Positions 40,142 through 49,229 of a stretch of DNA of 64,000 bases are shown piece by piece. The position numbers and the translations under genes are program-made. Positions within the stretch are counted from its first letter, which is position 1; every line of letters starts with the position of its first letter. The stretch is from assembly GCA_903826575.1 (NCBI GenBank), contig CAIKEU010000064.1, positions 29,073-93,072 of the forward strand, in the 5' to 3' direction. Under the pieces are notes generated by a model. It saw only the letters and a program-made list of their open reading frames with translations, was not told where the DNA came from and did no database searches. This DNA is from an uncultured bacterium (lineage in GTDB: Bacteria; Actinomycetota; Actinomycetes; S36-B12; CAIYMF01).

Positions 40142-40570
40142 TTAGCCAATGACTGCCGTGATGGCAGTTTGCCCGCACTCGGCGTCCTGAGCACCGGTAC
40201 CACCGCTGACTCCTATGGCACCGGCTAATCCGCTATCAGAAAACACCGGAAGTCCGCCTTCATAAACCACGACGCGTCCGCCCTCAGTGCTGGTGACGCC
40301 CCAATCGTCGCCACCTGGCTGAGACGACAGTCGCAGGTCGCCGGACGGAATCTGCCAAAGCGTTGCGGTGTAGGCCTTATCCGTTGCCAATCTCATTGCG
40401 CCGAGCGGAGCATCGTCCATTCGCGCGGAGGCGATGAGATTGCCGGATGCATCGGCCACGACAACGGAGACTGCGATCCCGATGTTTGTGGCGTGATCGA
40501 CAGCGGCCGCGACCAGTGCTTGGGCACTGGCTAGTGAAATCTGCGAGCGGCTAATGAAGCTATCTGACAT
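40142..40570 (-). CDS. GlcG/HbpS family heme-binding-like protein (DUF336)
   Basis: 'VSVVVADASGNLIASARMDDAPLGAMRLATDKAYTA ... GGLPVFSDSGLAGAIGVSGGTGAQDAECGQTAI'. Start set to ATG 40570. Confidence 0.88.
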   Translation of the reverse strand: MSDSFISRSQISLASAQALVAAAVDHATNIGIAVSVVVADASGNLIASARMDDAPLGAMRLATDKAYTATLWQIPSGDLRLSSQPGGDDWGVTSTEGGRVVVYEGGLPVFSDSGLAGAIGVSGGTGAQDAECGQTAITAVIG

Positions 40571-40608
40571 GACGAACTCCTTGGTGAGTGTTGAGATAAT
40601 GGCGTCGA

Positions 40609-41196
40609 TCATGGACGAGTGGGCTGGCTTAAGACTTCCTGTAATCGCTGCTTGGTGGCCATTGGTCCGTTGATGGTTACCCAACTCAGGCGCGGACCAT
40701 CGGTGAGCACCGCCGTGAGAACGGGATTCGCTCCGTGGCATGCGCACTCGGGTGGGACGAACAGTGTTCCTGTTCGCGATCCATGTGTGAGCGCAGTGGA
40801 ACCCGTTGCCTCGCCAAAATAGGCGGTTGACTGTTTGCGCACTGAATTGAGGTAGGCGTTGGCTCCCTCGGCGGAGCTGAAAAGTAACTCACGATCGCGA
40901 ATGAGTGTCAGATCTTTGGACGGTCCCTGAAATGTTCGCTGACGGCCCGCCACGAAACCGGCGGCGGACAATTGGTCGGCGACCCCCTGAACCGTACCTT
41001 CGCTCTGAAGTGACTGCGGTGTTATGGCCACAGTCGCTTCGGCTAGTCCGGGTGTGGGAGAGCTAACAAGTAACGGTAGTGGTGCTGACGTACTCGACGA
41101 TGTTGGTGCGGGCGCGCTAGTCGACTGGGCGCATGCGCTGCTGGTCATCACGCTTAGCGCAACGACGCAGCAGGAGATGAGTCGACGAAATCGCAT
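40609..41196 (-). CDS. Putative secreted lipoprotein, unknown function
   Basis: 'LISCCVVALSVMTSSACAQSTS' signal/lipobox then S/T/P-rich linker; ATG 41196 overlaps the stop of potA. Confidence 0.6.
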   Translation of the reverse strand: MRFRRLISCCVVALSVMTSSACAQSTSAPAPTSSSTSAPLPLLVSSPTPGLAEATVAITPQSLQSEGTVQGVADQLSAAGFVAGRQRTFQGPSKDLTLIRDRELLFSSAEGANAYLNSVRKQSTAYFGEATGSTALTHGSRTGTLFVPPECACHGANPVLTAVLTDGPRLSWVTINGPMATKQRLQEVLSQPTRP

Positions 41197-42284
41197 CAGC
41201 TCGTTTCGGGTAGAACCCGCAACGCCCAATCCGGTAGATGAACTGAAACTGCATTGCCAGCGGCCCACGTCGGATCGTCACCCGCTTGTGAGTTCTGCAC
41301 TAGGGCAGTTAGCGTTTGACCGTTCGCGAGTAGAAGGCTGACTTGCGTTCCAGAGCCGTGATAGACCGAACGCTGCACCAAGGCGGATACGTAGTTCGGT
41401 CCGGTGATGTTGGCTGGCTCGATCCCAATCCGCTCAGGCCGAATGACGACCTTGACCGAGCCACGTGACGCTGTCTGGCCAGCCGCCGCCCGCAGCGCCA
41501 AGCCGTCGGCCAGCTCGATAGTGACGCCGCCACCATCTGGGGCAATCGCCTTCGCATCCATGGTGTTGGAAACGCCAAGGAAGTCGGCTACATAGGCTGA
41601 TGCCGGCTCGTCGTACATCTCCCGCGGTGGTGACACCTGTTCGACCTTGCCATGGTTCATGACGGCGATTCTGTCGCTCATCGTGAGTGCTTCCTCTTGA
41701 TCGTGAGTCACGTACACGAACGTGATACCGACCTGCTCTTGTAGAGATTTGAGTTCAACCTGCAACTGGCGCCGTAGCTTTGCATCTAGGGCACCGAGTG
41801 GCTCGTCGAGTAACAGAACCGAGGGCTGCATGACTAGGGCGCGTGCTAGGGCTACGCGCTGTTGCTGCCCGCCCGACAGTTGTGCGGGCTTGCGGTGAGC
41901 CATCGATTGCATCTGTACGAGTTCTAGCGCCTCGCCAACGCGTCGCTTCACTTCATCGCCTGCGACCTTCGAACGTTTCAACCCAAAGGCAACGTTGTCC
42001 TCAACCTTCATGTGAGGGAACAGCGCGTAGCTTTGAAACACGGTGTGCACATTGCGCTTGCTCGCGGGTGTACCGGCCATGTCTATTCCGTCGAGACGCA
42101 CCTCGCCCGACGTCGGCTGCTCGAATCCGGCAATCATGCGTAACGATGTTGTTTTACCGCATCCCGAAGGTCCGAGAAGCGAAAAGAATTCCCCGGCGGG
42201 GATGAGTAGATCGATACCGTCAACCGCGGTGAAGTTATCGAACTTCTTCACCAGGGAAACGAGTTGTACCTCGCCAGTAGACAC
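41196..42284 (-). CDS. potA: Polyamine-type ABC transporter ATP-binding protein
   Basis: Walker A 'LLGPSGCGKTTSLRMIAG', 'LSGGQQQRVALARALVMQPSVLLLDEPLGALD', C-terminal TOBE. Confidence 0.9.
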   Translation of the reverse strand: MSTGEVQLVSLVKKFDNFTAVDGIDLLIPAGEFFSLLGPSGCGKTTSLRMIAGFEQPTSGEVRLDGIDMAGTPASKRNVHTVFQSYALFPHMKVEDNVAFGLKRSKVAGDEVKRRVGEALELVQMQSMAHRKPAQLSGGQQQRVALARALVMQPSVLLLDEPLGALDAKLRRQLQVELKSLQEQVGITFVYVTHDQEEALTMSDRIAVMNHGKVEQVSPPREMYDEPASAYVADFLGVSNTMDAKAIAPDGGGVTIELADGLALRAAAGQTASRGSVKVVIRPERIGIEPANITGPNYVSALVQRSVYHGSGTQVSLLLANGQTLTALVQNSQAGDDPTWAAGNAVSVHLPDWALRVLPETS

Positions 42285-42293
42285 AGGTAGCTC

Positions 42294-43145
42294 CTAGGTA
42301 GTTGCGAGGGTGTCGGCTGACGACACATCGACGGATGCAGAAGTGCGGCCTTCGATGCGGCGCTCGGCCCATCGGCGTCCAAGTTCGGAAAGTCCAACAA
42401 TAAGCAAGGAAATGGCAATCACAAGGGTGCCAATTGCGATGAGTTGCGGCAAGATCGCCGGGCTACGCGCCCCGCCGTACAGGAACACTGGGTAGGTCGG
42501 CTGCCCTGACGGATATAGAAACGAGGCGATTGCGAACTCATCGAAGCTTGTGCTGAAACAGATGATGAAACTCGACAGTAGGGCGGGTAGCAGCAGGGGG
42601 AAGGTGACGAGCCTGAAGGCAGCGAAATCACTAGCGCCCAGATCCCGTGCTGCTTCATTGAGTGAGCCGTCGAGCGAACGAAGCCGCGGCAGGATCACGA
42701 GCAGTGCAAAGGGGAGGGCGATAACAGCATGTCCGAGCGCGATCTCCCATAGGGCGTTCTTGAAATGAAGCGCCTGCAACAGAATCAACATGCCCACGGC
42801 TAGCGAGATGTACGGAACAACGAGCGGCAGCAGTAGTGCGCCAATTGCGACCGGCTCACCTGGGACTCGCTTTGCATTGAGCCCGATGGCTGCCATGATC
42901 CCGAGTGCCGTGGCCACTACAGATGCCAGGACGCCGATTGCCGCACTCCGCAGGAGCGCCGACGTAAGGTCCGTATTGCTGAATGCGTCGGTGAACCACT
43001 TGGTAGTGAAGCCCTGAATCGGCAGCGTTGGCGTTGTTCCGGAGTTGAAAGCGAACAGCACCAGCACCGCAAGAGGCAAAAACAGGAACGCAACCATCAG
43101 GACGAAGTAGATCCACAGCAGTGAACTTCCAAGACGGCCAGTCAT
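42294..43145 (-). CDS. potC: ABC transporter permease (PotC-like)
   Basis: 'SLNEAARDLGASDFAAFRLVTFPLLLPALLSS' EAA loop; operon position. Confidence 0.85.
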   Translation of the reverse strand: MTGRLGSSLLWIYFVLMVAFLFLPLAVLVLFAFNSGTTPTLPIQGFTTKWFTDAFSNTDLTSALLRSAAIGVLASVVATALGIMAAIGLNAKRVPGEPVAIGALLLPLVVPYISLAVGMLILLQALHFKNALWEIALGHAVIALPFALLVILPRLRSLDGSLNEAARDLGASDFAAFRLVTFPLLLPALLSSFIICFSTSFDEFAIASFLYPSGQPTYPVFLYGGARSPAILPQLIAIGTLVIAISLLIVGLSELGRRWAERRIEGRTSASVDVSSADTLATT

Positions 43146-44047
43146 GACACCTCCGCAGCAGGTCGTCGCAGATCGGCGGAAAGGAATCGGCCAAAGACCA
43201 GCATTAAAATGAGCACGAGAAGAATCAGCGTCATCGCTAGAACTGAACCGTAGTTCCAGTCAGGTGAGTCGCTGAAGAAGGATTGGATCTGATTACCGAA
43301 GAGTTGGCTTTCCGGGCCGCCGACGAGAAGTGGCGTGATGAACTCACCCGTCGTCGGAATGAGAACGAAGACGAAGCCGGCAATGATCCCGGGAATGCTG
43401 AGCGGCAGAGTCACTTTCAGAAATGACGTGAAACGGCTAGCGCCAAGGTCCTCAGCGGCCTCAAGCAAGCGCCGATCCATGTTTTCCATGACGACGAACA
43501 TAGGCAGTGCGACGAACGGAATCCATGAATAGAACAGCACGAGCGCTACCGAGAAGTTGCTATAGATAAGCCACGTGACCGAATCGCCCTGTGGTCGTAG
43601 GTGGGCCCACCACAGGAACGAGTTCACGACCCCGTTCTCGTTCAAGATGATCTGCCACGCGATGACGCGCAGAAGGAAGCTGGTGAAGAACGGCGCTAGC
43701 ACTAAAAGCAACAGCGTGTAGCGATTCTTGCGAGCGACGAATGATAGAAAATACGCCAGAGGATATGCGGCGATGGTGACTGCTACTGAGACCAGCACAG
43801 TGATCAATAGTGAGTGCCAAAAAAGATTCCTGAACGGATTGTTCTCGCCGAAAAGAAAGTCTTTCCAGTTGCTCAGATCGAAGGCTGTCTTGGTGCCTGG
43901 AATATTGCTCCGCAGCCCGACGCTGAAAAGTGCAATGTAAACCAGCGGAACAACAACAAGAACGAGGACGAACGCAACGGGGGGCCAGACCCAAAGGCCC
44001 TGCCCCCCGATGCGTCGTGAGGTTGATCGGCTCATTCCACCAGGCAC
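43142..44047 (-). CDS. potB: ABC transporter permease (PotB-like)
   Basis: 'RRLLEAAEDLGASRFTSFLKVTLPLSIPGIIAG'. Confidence 0.85.
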   Translation of the reverse strand: MPGGMSRSTSRRIGGQGLWVWPPVAFVLVLVVVPLVYIALFSVGLRSNIPGTKTAFDLSNWKDFLFGENNPFRNLFWHSLLITVLVSVAVTIAAYPLAYFLSFVARKNRYTLLLLVLAPFFTSFLLRVIAWQIILNENGVVNSFLWWAHLRPQGDSVTWLIYSNFSVALVLFYSWIPFVALPMFVVMENMDRRLLEAAEDLGASRFTSFLKVTLPLSIPGIIAGFVFVLIPTTGEFITPLLVGGPESQLFGNQIQSFFSDSPDWNYGSVLAMTLILLVLILMLVFGRFLSADLRRPAAEVS

Positions 44048-44075
44048 AATCCCTTAGTTACCATGACGTTTGCGG

Positions 44076-45254
44076 CTAGGAGGCCTTGACTTGCTGCCAA
44101 GCGGCGAGCACCTTCGCGCGGTCTGGGTTCCACGACTGCAAGTGCACGGTTGGACCAGTCAGGGCGGCGAGATCGTCGATGTGCAAACTCGCGGCGAGTG
44201 CCTTGTCCGTGATGTCCGCACTCGTTACTTTCGAGTTTGACGTTCCGTAGGCGTATGCATTCGTCATCTGAGCACAGGCGGCCTTGTTCAGGAATGACTC
44301 TACGTACTCGTGTGCGTGGTAGTAGTTCTGCGTGTCCTTGCCCAGCATGAATCCGCAGAACCAAGCGATGCGACCCTGGCTTGGGTCCAGATAGGCAACG
44401 GGCACGCCGGCCGACTTCATCGACACCAACGTGTCCTGCCATGAATATGCGATCCAAACAGTGCCCGACTTGATTGCTGGCTGCATCTGGCCGTATTCGC
44501 TGTCCCAGTAGAACTTGTTCAGTGGCTTCTGCTTGATCAGGTCCTGCTTGCACGTCTCCAATTGGTCGGCAGTCAGGTGATCCATGTCCTGGATCCCGGC
44601 CTTGATTGCGGCGATTTCGAAGTTCGTTGAGGCACCGCCCCAGAGCGAAATGCGGCCGGCGTACTTCGGATTCCACGCGAGTTCCCACCCGGTGGCGTCT
44701 GCTGCGTCAACGTGATCGGTGCGGTAAGTGAGACTGCCATAGCCCCAGTCCCACGGGAGCATGTAGGTCTTACCGTCCTTGGTTCCCTTGGCCAGAAGGC
44801 CCGGGTCGATGTCCGCTGCACTTGGGATCAGGTTGAGGTCCCATGGCTGTACCAGATCGCGATCGACGTAGTCCTGAAAATTCTCAAAGCAGGGGTGCAT
44901 GATGTCGAACCCGCCACTTGCAGTGGCTTTCTGGAGGGCTTGGTCGTCGTTTTCGATGTACGTGTAGGTGACTGAGTCCGGGCCGTACTTCTTGATGTAG
45001 TCAGATCCCGCGACAGTCATACCGGCGGTCTGTGCCTTCGTACCAGCGGCCTCGTAGCCTGCCCAGTCCAGCAGCGACATTTTGCCTGGCTCAGAGGCGA
45101 TGGGCGGACGTGACGTCGAGGGGGCTGTTGAGGGTGCCGTGGACGTTGCCGTTCCAGAGTCTGGGCTGCCACATGCTGCTAGCGCACCAGCTCCTGCGGC
45201 TACGCCGAGGGCGCCACCTAGGAACTGTCGGCGATTGATATTCGTATCAGTCAC
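44076..45254 (-). CDS. potD: Spermidine/putrescine-type substrate-binding protein
   Basis: Tat-like 'NRRQFLGGALGVAAGAGALAACGS'; 'YKTDHV...GWELAWNPKYAGRISLWGG' PotD-like body. Confidence 0.82.
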   Translation of the reverse strand: MTDTNINRRQFLGGALGVAAGAGALAACGSPDSGTATSTAPSTAPSTSRPPIASEPGKMSLLDWAGYEAAGTKAQTAGMTVAGSDYIKKYGPDSVTYTYIENDDQALQKATASGGFDIMHPCFENFQDYVDRDLVQPWDLNLIPSAADIDPGLLAKGTKDGKTYMLPWDWGYGSLTYRTDHVDAADATGWELAWNPKYAGRISLWGGASTNFEIAAIKAGIQDMDHLTADQLETCKQDLIKQKPLNKFYWDSEYGQMQPAIKSGTVWIAYSWQDTLVSMKSAGVPVAYLDPSQGRIAWFCGFMLGKDTQNYYHAHEYVESFLNKAACAQMTNAYAYGTSNSKVTSADITDKALAASLHIDDLAALTGPTVHLQSWNPDRAKVLAAWQQVKAS

Positions 45255-45427
45255 AACTACCTCCGCAGAAATTCACATGCGACGACGCTGCCACATGTTG
45301 TCTGACCTGCACCTTAGGGGGTGAAATGTTACCGAGGCAGCATGTTTGCCACATCGATACCTAATTGTTTTGCGCCGATGGGCCCCACGTGGATGGCCGC
45401 GGTTGAATTGCCGGGCTGCATCGATCC

Positions 45428-46534
45428 TTAGAGCAGGTCTGGGTTCAATGCAGCGACGTCAGCGGCCCCGAGAAGGGCCATTGCCATCTCGAGTTCAGTT
45501 CGAAGAATGTCGATCGCGTGGGCGACACCGGCCGCTCCATACGTCGATAGTCCCCAGATAATCGGCCGCCCGATGAGCACGGCGGAGGCGCCAAGACACA
45601 GCGCAGTGACGATATCTGTGCCACGCCGAATCCCACCATCGACCAGGATAGGCACGTGGCCTTGCGCCGCGGCCACGATGTCGGCCAGTACGTCCGCGGT
45701 GGCCGGGGCGGTGTCGAGATTGCGGCCGCCGTGGTTGCTGACAATGATCCCGGACGCCCCGGCGTCGATCGCCCGTCGCGTGTCGTCCGCCCTCAAGATG
45801 CCTTTGGCCAGAACCGGAATTACGTAACGGTCGCGCAATGCGGTGATGTCGTCACCGGTGACGTTGTTCGCCAAGTGCGGGTTCCAGATCCGTCGGTGTG
45901 CCGGCGTTGGATCTGGGTGGACGGTGTGCGCGGGAACGTTGGGAAACTCGATGCCGGTGGGCGCTCCAAACGGGTTGCGCTTATCTCGGTCGCGCGCGCC
46001 GAGCGATGGGGTGTCAACTGTGAGAACGAGCGCGCCCGCTCCGGCCTCGACAGCACGATCAAGTAACTCGTAGGTTTGCGAGCGTTCGCGCTGAATGTAA
46101 ACCTGCATCCACCATGGCGTGCCCAACTCCCTCGCTCGGGCTCCGATTTCGTCAACTGGCAGTGATGCGAGCGTGCTAACCGTGGTGATCGCTTCGGCTG
46201 CAGCGCCCCCCCGCAGCGTCGCGATCTCGCCCTCAGGGTGGTAACGGGCATGGCTGGCCGTGGGCGCAATCACAATCGGATGTGCGAGCCGCGCACCAAA
46301 CAGGTTGATGCTGGTGTCGAGCGAGCTCACATCCGTCATGACGTGTGGTCGCAATCGATGTCGAGACCACGAGTTGATGTTGTCGCGAAGGGTGACTTCG
46401 TCGCCCGCGCCACCTCGAACGTAATCCCACGTCTGCGGATCGATGCGCTCGCTGGCCCATGCCTCGGCCTGATGAAGTGCCACCCAACCGTCTACGGACG
46501 GATCGCCGGTAGCGCGCGAGGTCCATGACGACAT
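45428..46534 (-). CDS. FMN-dependent alpha-hydroxy-acid oxidizing protein
   Basis: 'DYVRGGAGDEVTLRDNINSW ... GASGIIVSNHGGRNLDTAPATADVL ... VPILVDGGIRRGTDIVTALCLGASAVLIGRP'. Confidence 0.93.
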   Translation of the reverse strand: MSSWTSRATGDPSVDGWVALHQAEAWASERIDPQTWDYVRGGAGDEVTLRDNINSWSRHRLRPHVMTDVSSLDTSINLFGARLAHPIVIAPTASHARYHPEGEIATLRGGAAAEAITTVSTLASLPVDEIGARARELGTPWWMQVYIQRERSQTYELLDRAVEAGAGALVLTVDTPSLGARDRDKRNPFGAPTGIEFPNVPAHTVHPDPTPAHRRIWNPHLANNVTGDDITALRDRYVIPVLAKGILRADDTRRAIDAGASGIIVSNHGGRNLDTAPATADVLADIVAAAQGHVPILVDGGIRRGTDIVTALCLGASAVLIGRPIIWGLSTYGAAGVAHAIDILRTELEMAMALLGAADVAALNPDLL

Positions 46535-46603
46535 GCGTTAGAGGCTACCCACTTCAGCTTTCCCCGTACATCTACCTCGGCCCTTAGAACTGGCTGGGGA
46601 CGG

Positions 46604-47032
46604 CTAGAGCGATTCGGTGGGTGGCGTTGTGTTATCGATGGGGAACGTCGCCTTTTGTGCGTTGGGGGAGATCGGATTGACGTTACTTGGCGGGTTTGCC
46701 ACGACTCCGGAACCACCGCGGTTGAGGTTGCTCTGCTCGAGTTGGTTCTTCAGCCGATCCACAGCGCGCTGACGGTAGATCGCCGAAACGCCCGCGACCG
46801 CGATTGCGGCCACAAGGAATTGAAGTGCGTGCCGAATCCAGTCAATTCCGCCGGTATCCCGAACTCCCAGCAGACTGGCCAGCCAGTTTCCTACGAGCAT
46901 TCCGACAATGCCTGAACCGATCGTCGCCCACACCGGAAGGAACTGTCGGCCGGGAACGAGTAAGCGCGCGGTGATGCCGACGAAGGTTCCTCCGATGAGA
47001 ATCCACAAGAGATTGAAAAAGCCGGCGATCAT
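46604..47032 (-). CDS. GlsB/YeaQ/YmgE-like stress-response membrane protein
   Basis: 'GGTFVGITARLLVPGRQFLPVWATIGSGIVGMLVGNWLASLLG'. Confidence 0.7.
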   Translation of the reverse strand: MIAGFFNLLWILIGGTFVGITARLLVPGRQFLPVWATIGSGIVGMLVGNWLASLLGVRDTGGIDWIRHALQFLVAAIAVAGVSAIYRQRAVDRLKNQLEQSNLNRGGSGVVANPPSNVNPISPNAQKATFPIDNTTPPTESL

Positions 47033-47159
47033 CGTTCGTTTCCTCCGCTAGGTGTTCCCGTTGCTGTGTTGCTGGTGAGACGGTGATTCTGTCGAGATGA
47101 GTCAAGCAGGTTTTAGGGCCGGCGTCCCTGTCGGTCGGTGAACATCAGACGTCAACATG

Positions 47160-47702
47160 TCACTGGTGCGGGATGAGCCGAAACATGCGCGGCACAAGAT
47201 TTCCACGTCGCTCCATGTAGTTTTCGTAACCGGGGTAGACGTCTACGAATCGTGGGAACATCAGCGCCCACTCCACGTCACTCACCGTTGTCGCGGTCAC
47301 GTTGAGGTTGTACGGACCGATGTCGACGCTGGCCTGCGGGTGCGCTAGCAAGTTCGCCGTCCAACCCGGATGCTTCGGCTGGCCGAAGTTCGTTCCGATC
47401 AGCAGCACGTCGTCTCCGTCGCGAACGTAGAGCAATGGCGATATCCGGGGCTGCCCGCTCTTTGCGCCGATCGTATTCAGCATGAGCATCGGGAATCCGT
47501 ACACGGTGGCCATGAGCCGACCATCTGCAATCGGGGCTAAACGTGGATCGACAAGTGGTCCGATGCGGCCGTACAGAGCAGCGAAACCCTCTGTGCGGCC
47601 CAGTCTTTTGGCGGCAGCAGTGAGCGGACCTGACTTGACACTGGATTCGTACTGGCGGACTTGCGCTAGGCGTGCGCGCCATGAATCAGTTGGCTCCGGC
47701 AT
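47160..47702 (-). CDS. Nitroreductase/deazaflavin (F420)-dependent oxidoreductase family protein
   Basis: 'GFPMLMLNTIGAKSGQPRISPLLYVRDGDDVLLIGTNFGQPKHPGWTANLLAHPQASVDI' Ddn-like. Confidence 0.88.
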   Translation of the reverse strand: MPEPTDSWRARLAQVRQYESSVKSGPLTAAAKRLGRTEGFAALYGRIGPLVDPRLAPIADGRLMATVYGFPMLMLNTIGAKSGQPRISPLLYVRDGDDVLLIGTNFGQPKHPGWTANLLAHPQASVDIGPYNLNVTATTVSDVEWALMFPRFVDVYPGYENYMERRGNLVPRMFRLIPHQ

Positions 47703-47714
47703 GGCGGGAGATTA

Positions 47715-48269
47715 CTACTTTGCCCGCAGCCGGCTCCAGAGCTTGCCGAACCAGCTCGTTGGTGTCGAGCTCGCGGGTGGAGTGGATGGTGTTGACGGTT
47801 TCGTCGGGGTGGGCTTGGGCTGGCCCGCTTTGGGCTGGCTCGCCCGAGTCGCGACGCTGCCGGGGCCGCGCACCGTATGTTCGACGAGTTCAAGGAAGGT
47901 CGCTTTGTCCAGAACGCCGCCCTCGCGTCTCATAGCCTGATCCGTAACGGCCAGCGGACGATCGATCCGCGCCCAACTTGGGCGATGCTCTGAGTCCCAG
48001 TTGCCCGTTCCCACGGGATGCCAATTGCGATCATCATCGTGATCTTTACTCGAAAGCATCAGGCACACCAGAAGATCATCGTCACCAACTGAGCGACCGA
48101 TGACGATTAAGGGCCGATCCTTACCCTGCGTGTGATCCTCTTCAAATGGGACCCACGCCCACACCACTTCACCTGGATCAGGATCGCCGTCGTGGTTTGG
48201 TGCGTAATCCGGGGCGAGTCGGCCACGAAAGTCGACGGCACCGCCACGTTCGGGCATGGAATCTGTCAT
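47715..48269 (-). CDS. PemK/MazF-like family protein
   Basis: 'GEVVWAWVPFEEDHTQGKDRPLIVIGRSVGDDDLLVCLMLSSKDHD'; P-rich C-terminal tail. Confidence 0.65.
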   Translation of the reverse strand: MTDSMPERGGAVDFRGRLAPDYAPNHDGDPDPGEVVWAWVPFEEDHTQGKDRPLIVIGRSVGDDDLLVCLMLSSKDHDDDRNWHPVGTGNWDSEHRPSWARIDRPLAVTDQAMRREGGVLDKATFLELVEHTVRGPGSVATRASQPKAGQPKPTPTKPSTPSTPPASSTPTSWFGKLWSRLRAK

Positions 48270-48369
48270 GTGGGAACCCTACGGGAAAGTGGAAGTCGTA
48301 AAACCGTGAGGCGTGTCACCGTGTCGTGGCATGTGGGCGTGTCTGACATCCGGCATCCTTGTACAAGGT

Positions 48370-48404
48370 GAAGGCCCCTCCGTGTATGAAACGGAGGGGC
48401 CTTC
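48370..48404. terminator. Strong hairpin (14-bp perfect stem, 7-nt loop)
   Basis: GAAGGCCCCTCCGT-gtatgaa-ACGGAGGGGCCTTC. Confidence 0.85.
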
Positions 48405-48880
48405 CGCGCTCAGCGTTGTTGGACGAGGTTTGACCCCTGTCCACCAGTCTGTCGCGAAACACTGTGTTCCTGCTCGAACAATTCGAATGTCAGTCTCCGT
48501 CAATCCGAATGTGTGGAGTTTCCTCCGTTCGTGCCGTCCCATCAGTGCGTGCTCACGGTCGTAGTTCCGTTTGCGAGTGTTCTGGGTTTCCCGTTCCCAT
48601 TCGCTGGGGTTGCCCCCGTGGTTCCACTGTCCGTTCGCTCCACCGGCTCGTCGGCGTGCTCCCATCGACAGTGGTGTGGTTGCCCGCTCCACTGTCAGCT
48701 GAGGGTGGCCTCAGCGAGTGCCTGCCGTCGTTCTCGGTAGCGCCTTGTTGCTCTGCGTGTCTTCGAAGTCCGCCGCATCGCTTAGCCGGTTTCCCGGTTT
48801 GACGTCGCAGGGAGTGTCTCCATCGACCCGCCTAACGTTCTTGGCGTGAGAGAGTTCTAACGCTGTTTCACCCACGGGCA
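48405..48880 (-). ncRNA. Candidate large structured RNA (boundaries and identity uncertain)
   Basis: No convincing ORF; several GNRA-capped hairpins on the minus strand; a 7-bp end-to-end complement (CAGCGTT at 48865-48859 with AACGCTG at 48417-48411); strong hairpin just downstream. Confidence 0.4.
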
Positions 48881-49012
48881 CAAGGGGTTTGGCAAAAGTT
48901 TTTCTTGAAATTTTCAAGTATTTTTTTTGTGCACATGTTGTGCACAGGTTTTCCTCTCAACGGGGGGATTCATCCCCACGTTATCCCCACATTCGTGCAC
49001 AGCCGTGCACGT

Positions 49013-49168
49013 TCACATTGCTCGTGAATCTGACCATCCGGGGCCACATAGATCGCCACCGTCGCAGCAGGGTTGTAGATAAAAGCATTGGGGGCATTGG
49101 TCTTTTCCACCCTTGCGCACAAGGTCGGCACTTTCGCATGCGGGACACTGTCCGGGACTCTGGAACAT
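49013..49168 (-). CDS. Small Cys-rich (zinc-ribbon-like) protein, 51 aa, absent from the supplied ORF track
   Basis: Manual translation: MFQSPGQCPACESADLVRKGGKDQCPQCFYLQPCCDGGDLCGPGWSDSRAM*; CxxC-x13-CxxC. Confidence 0.6.
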   Translation of the reverse strand: MFQSPGQCPACESADLVRKGGKDQCPQCFYLQPCCDGGDLCGPGWSDSRAM

Positions 49169-49229
49169 GTGATGACGCTATGACGTGCGTCCTGCCCCAA
49201 GCTGGCGACACGCTGTGTTGAGCCGCTGA

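Noticed and set aside
48279-48802. ORFs 48279..48692 (-), 48313..48564 and 48464..48802 as proteins
   Set aside because: Composition atypical (many W/H/R or S/P), no family recognised, the minus ORF reads through the strong hairpin; a structured RNA or decayed gene is favoured, though a short real protein is not excluded.
48370-48880. RNase P RNA or tmRNA as identity of the structured region
   Set aside because: No GAGGAAAGTCC / ACAGAAA / AAGAGC landmarks of RNase P RNA, and no tRNA-like T-arm/CCA end or tag ORF of tmRNA.
48900-49010. Chromosomal oriC
   Set aside because: No dnaA/dnaN neighbours and only a few imperfect DnaA-like boxes.
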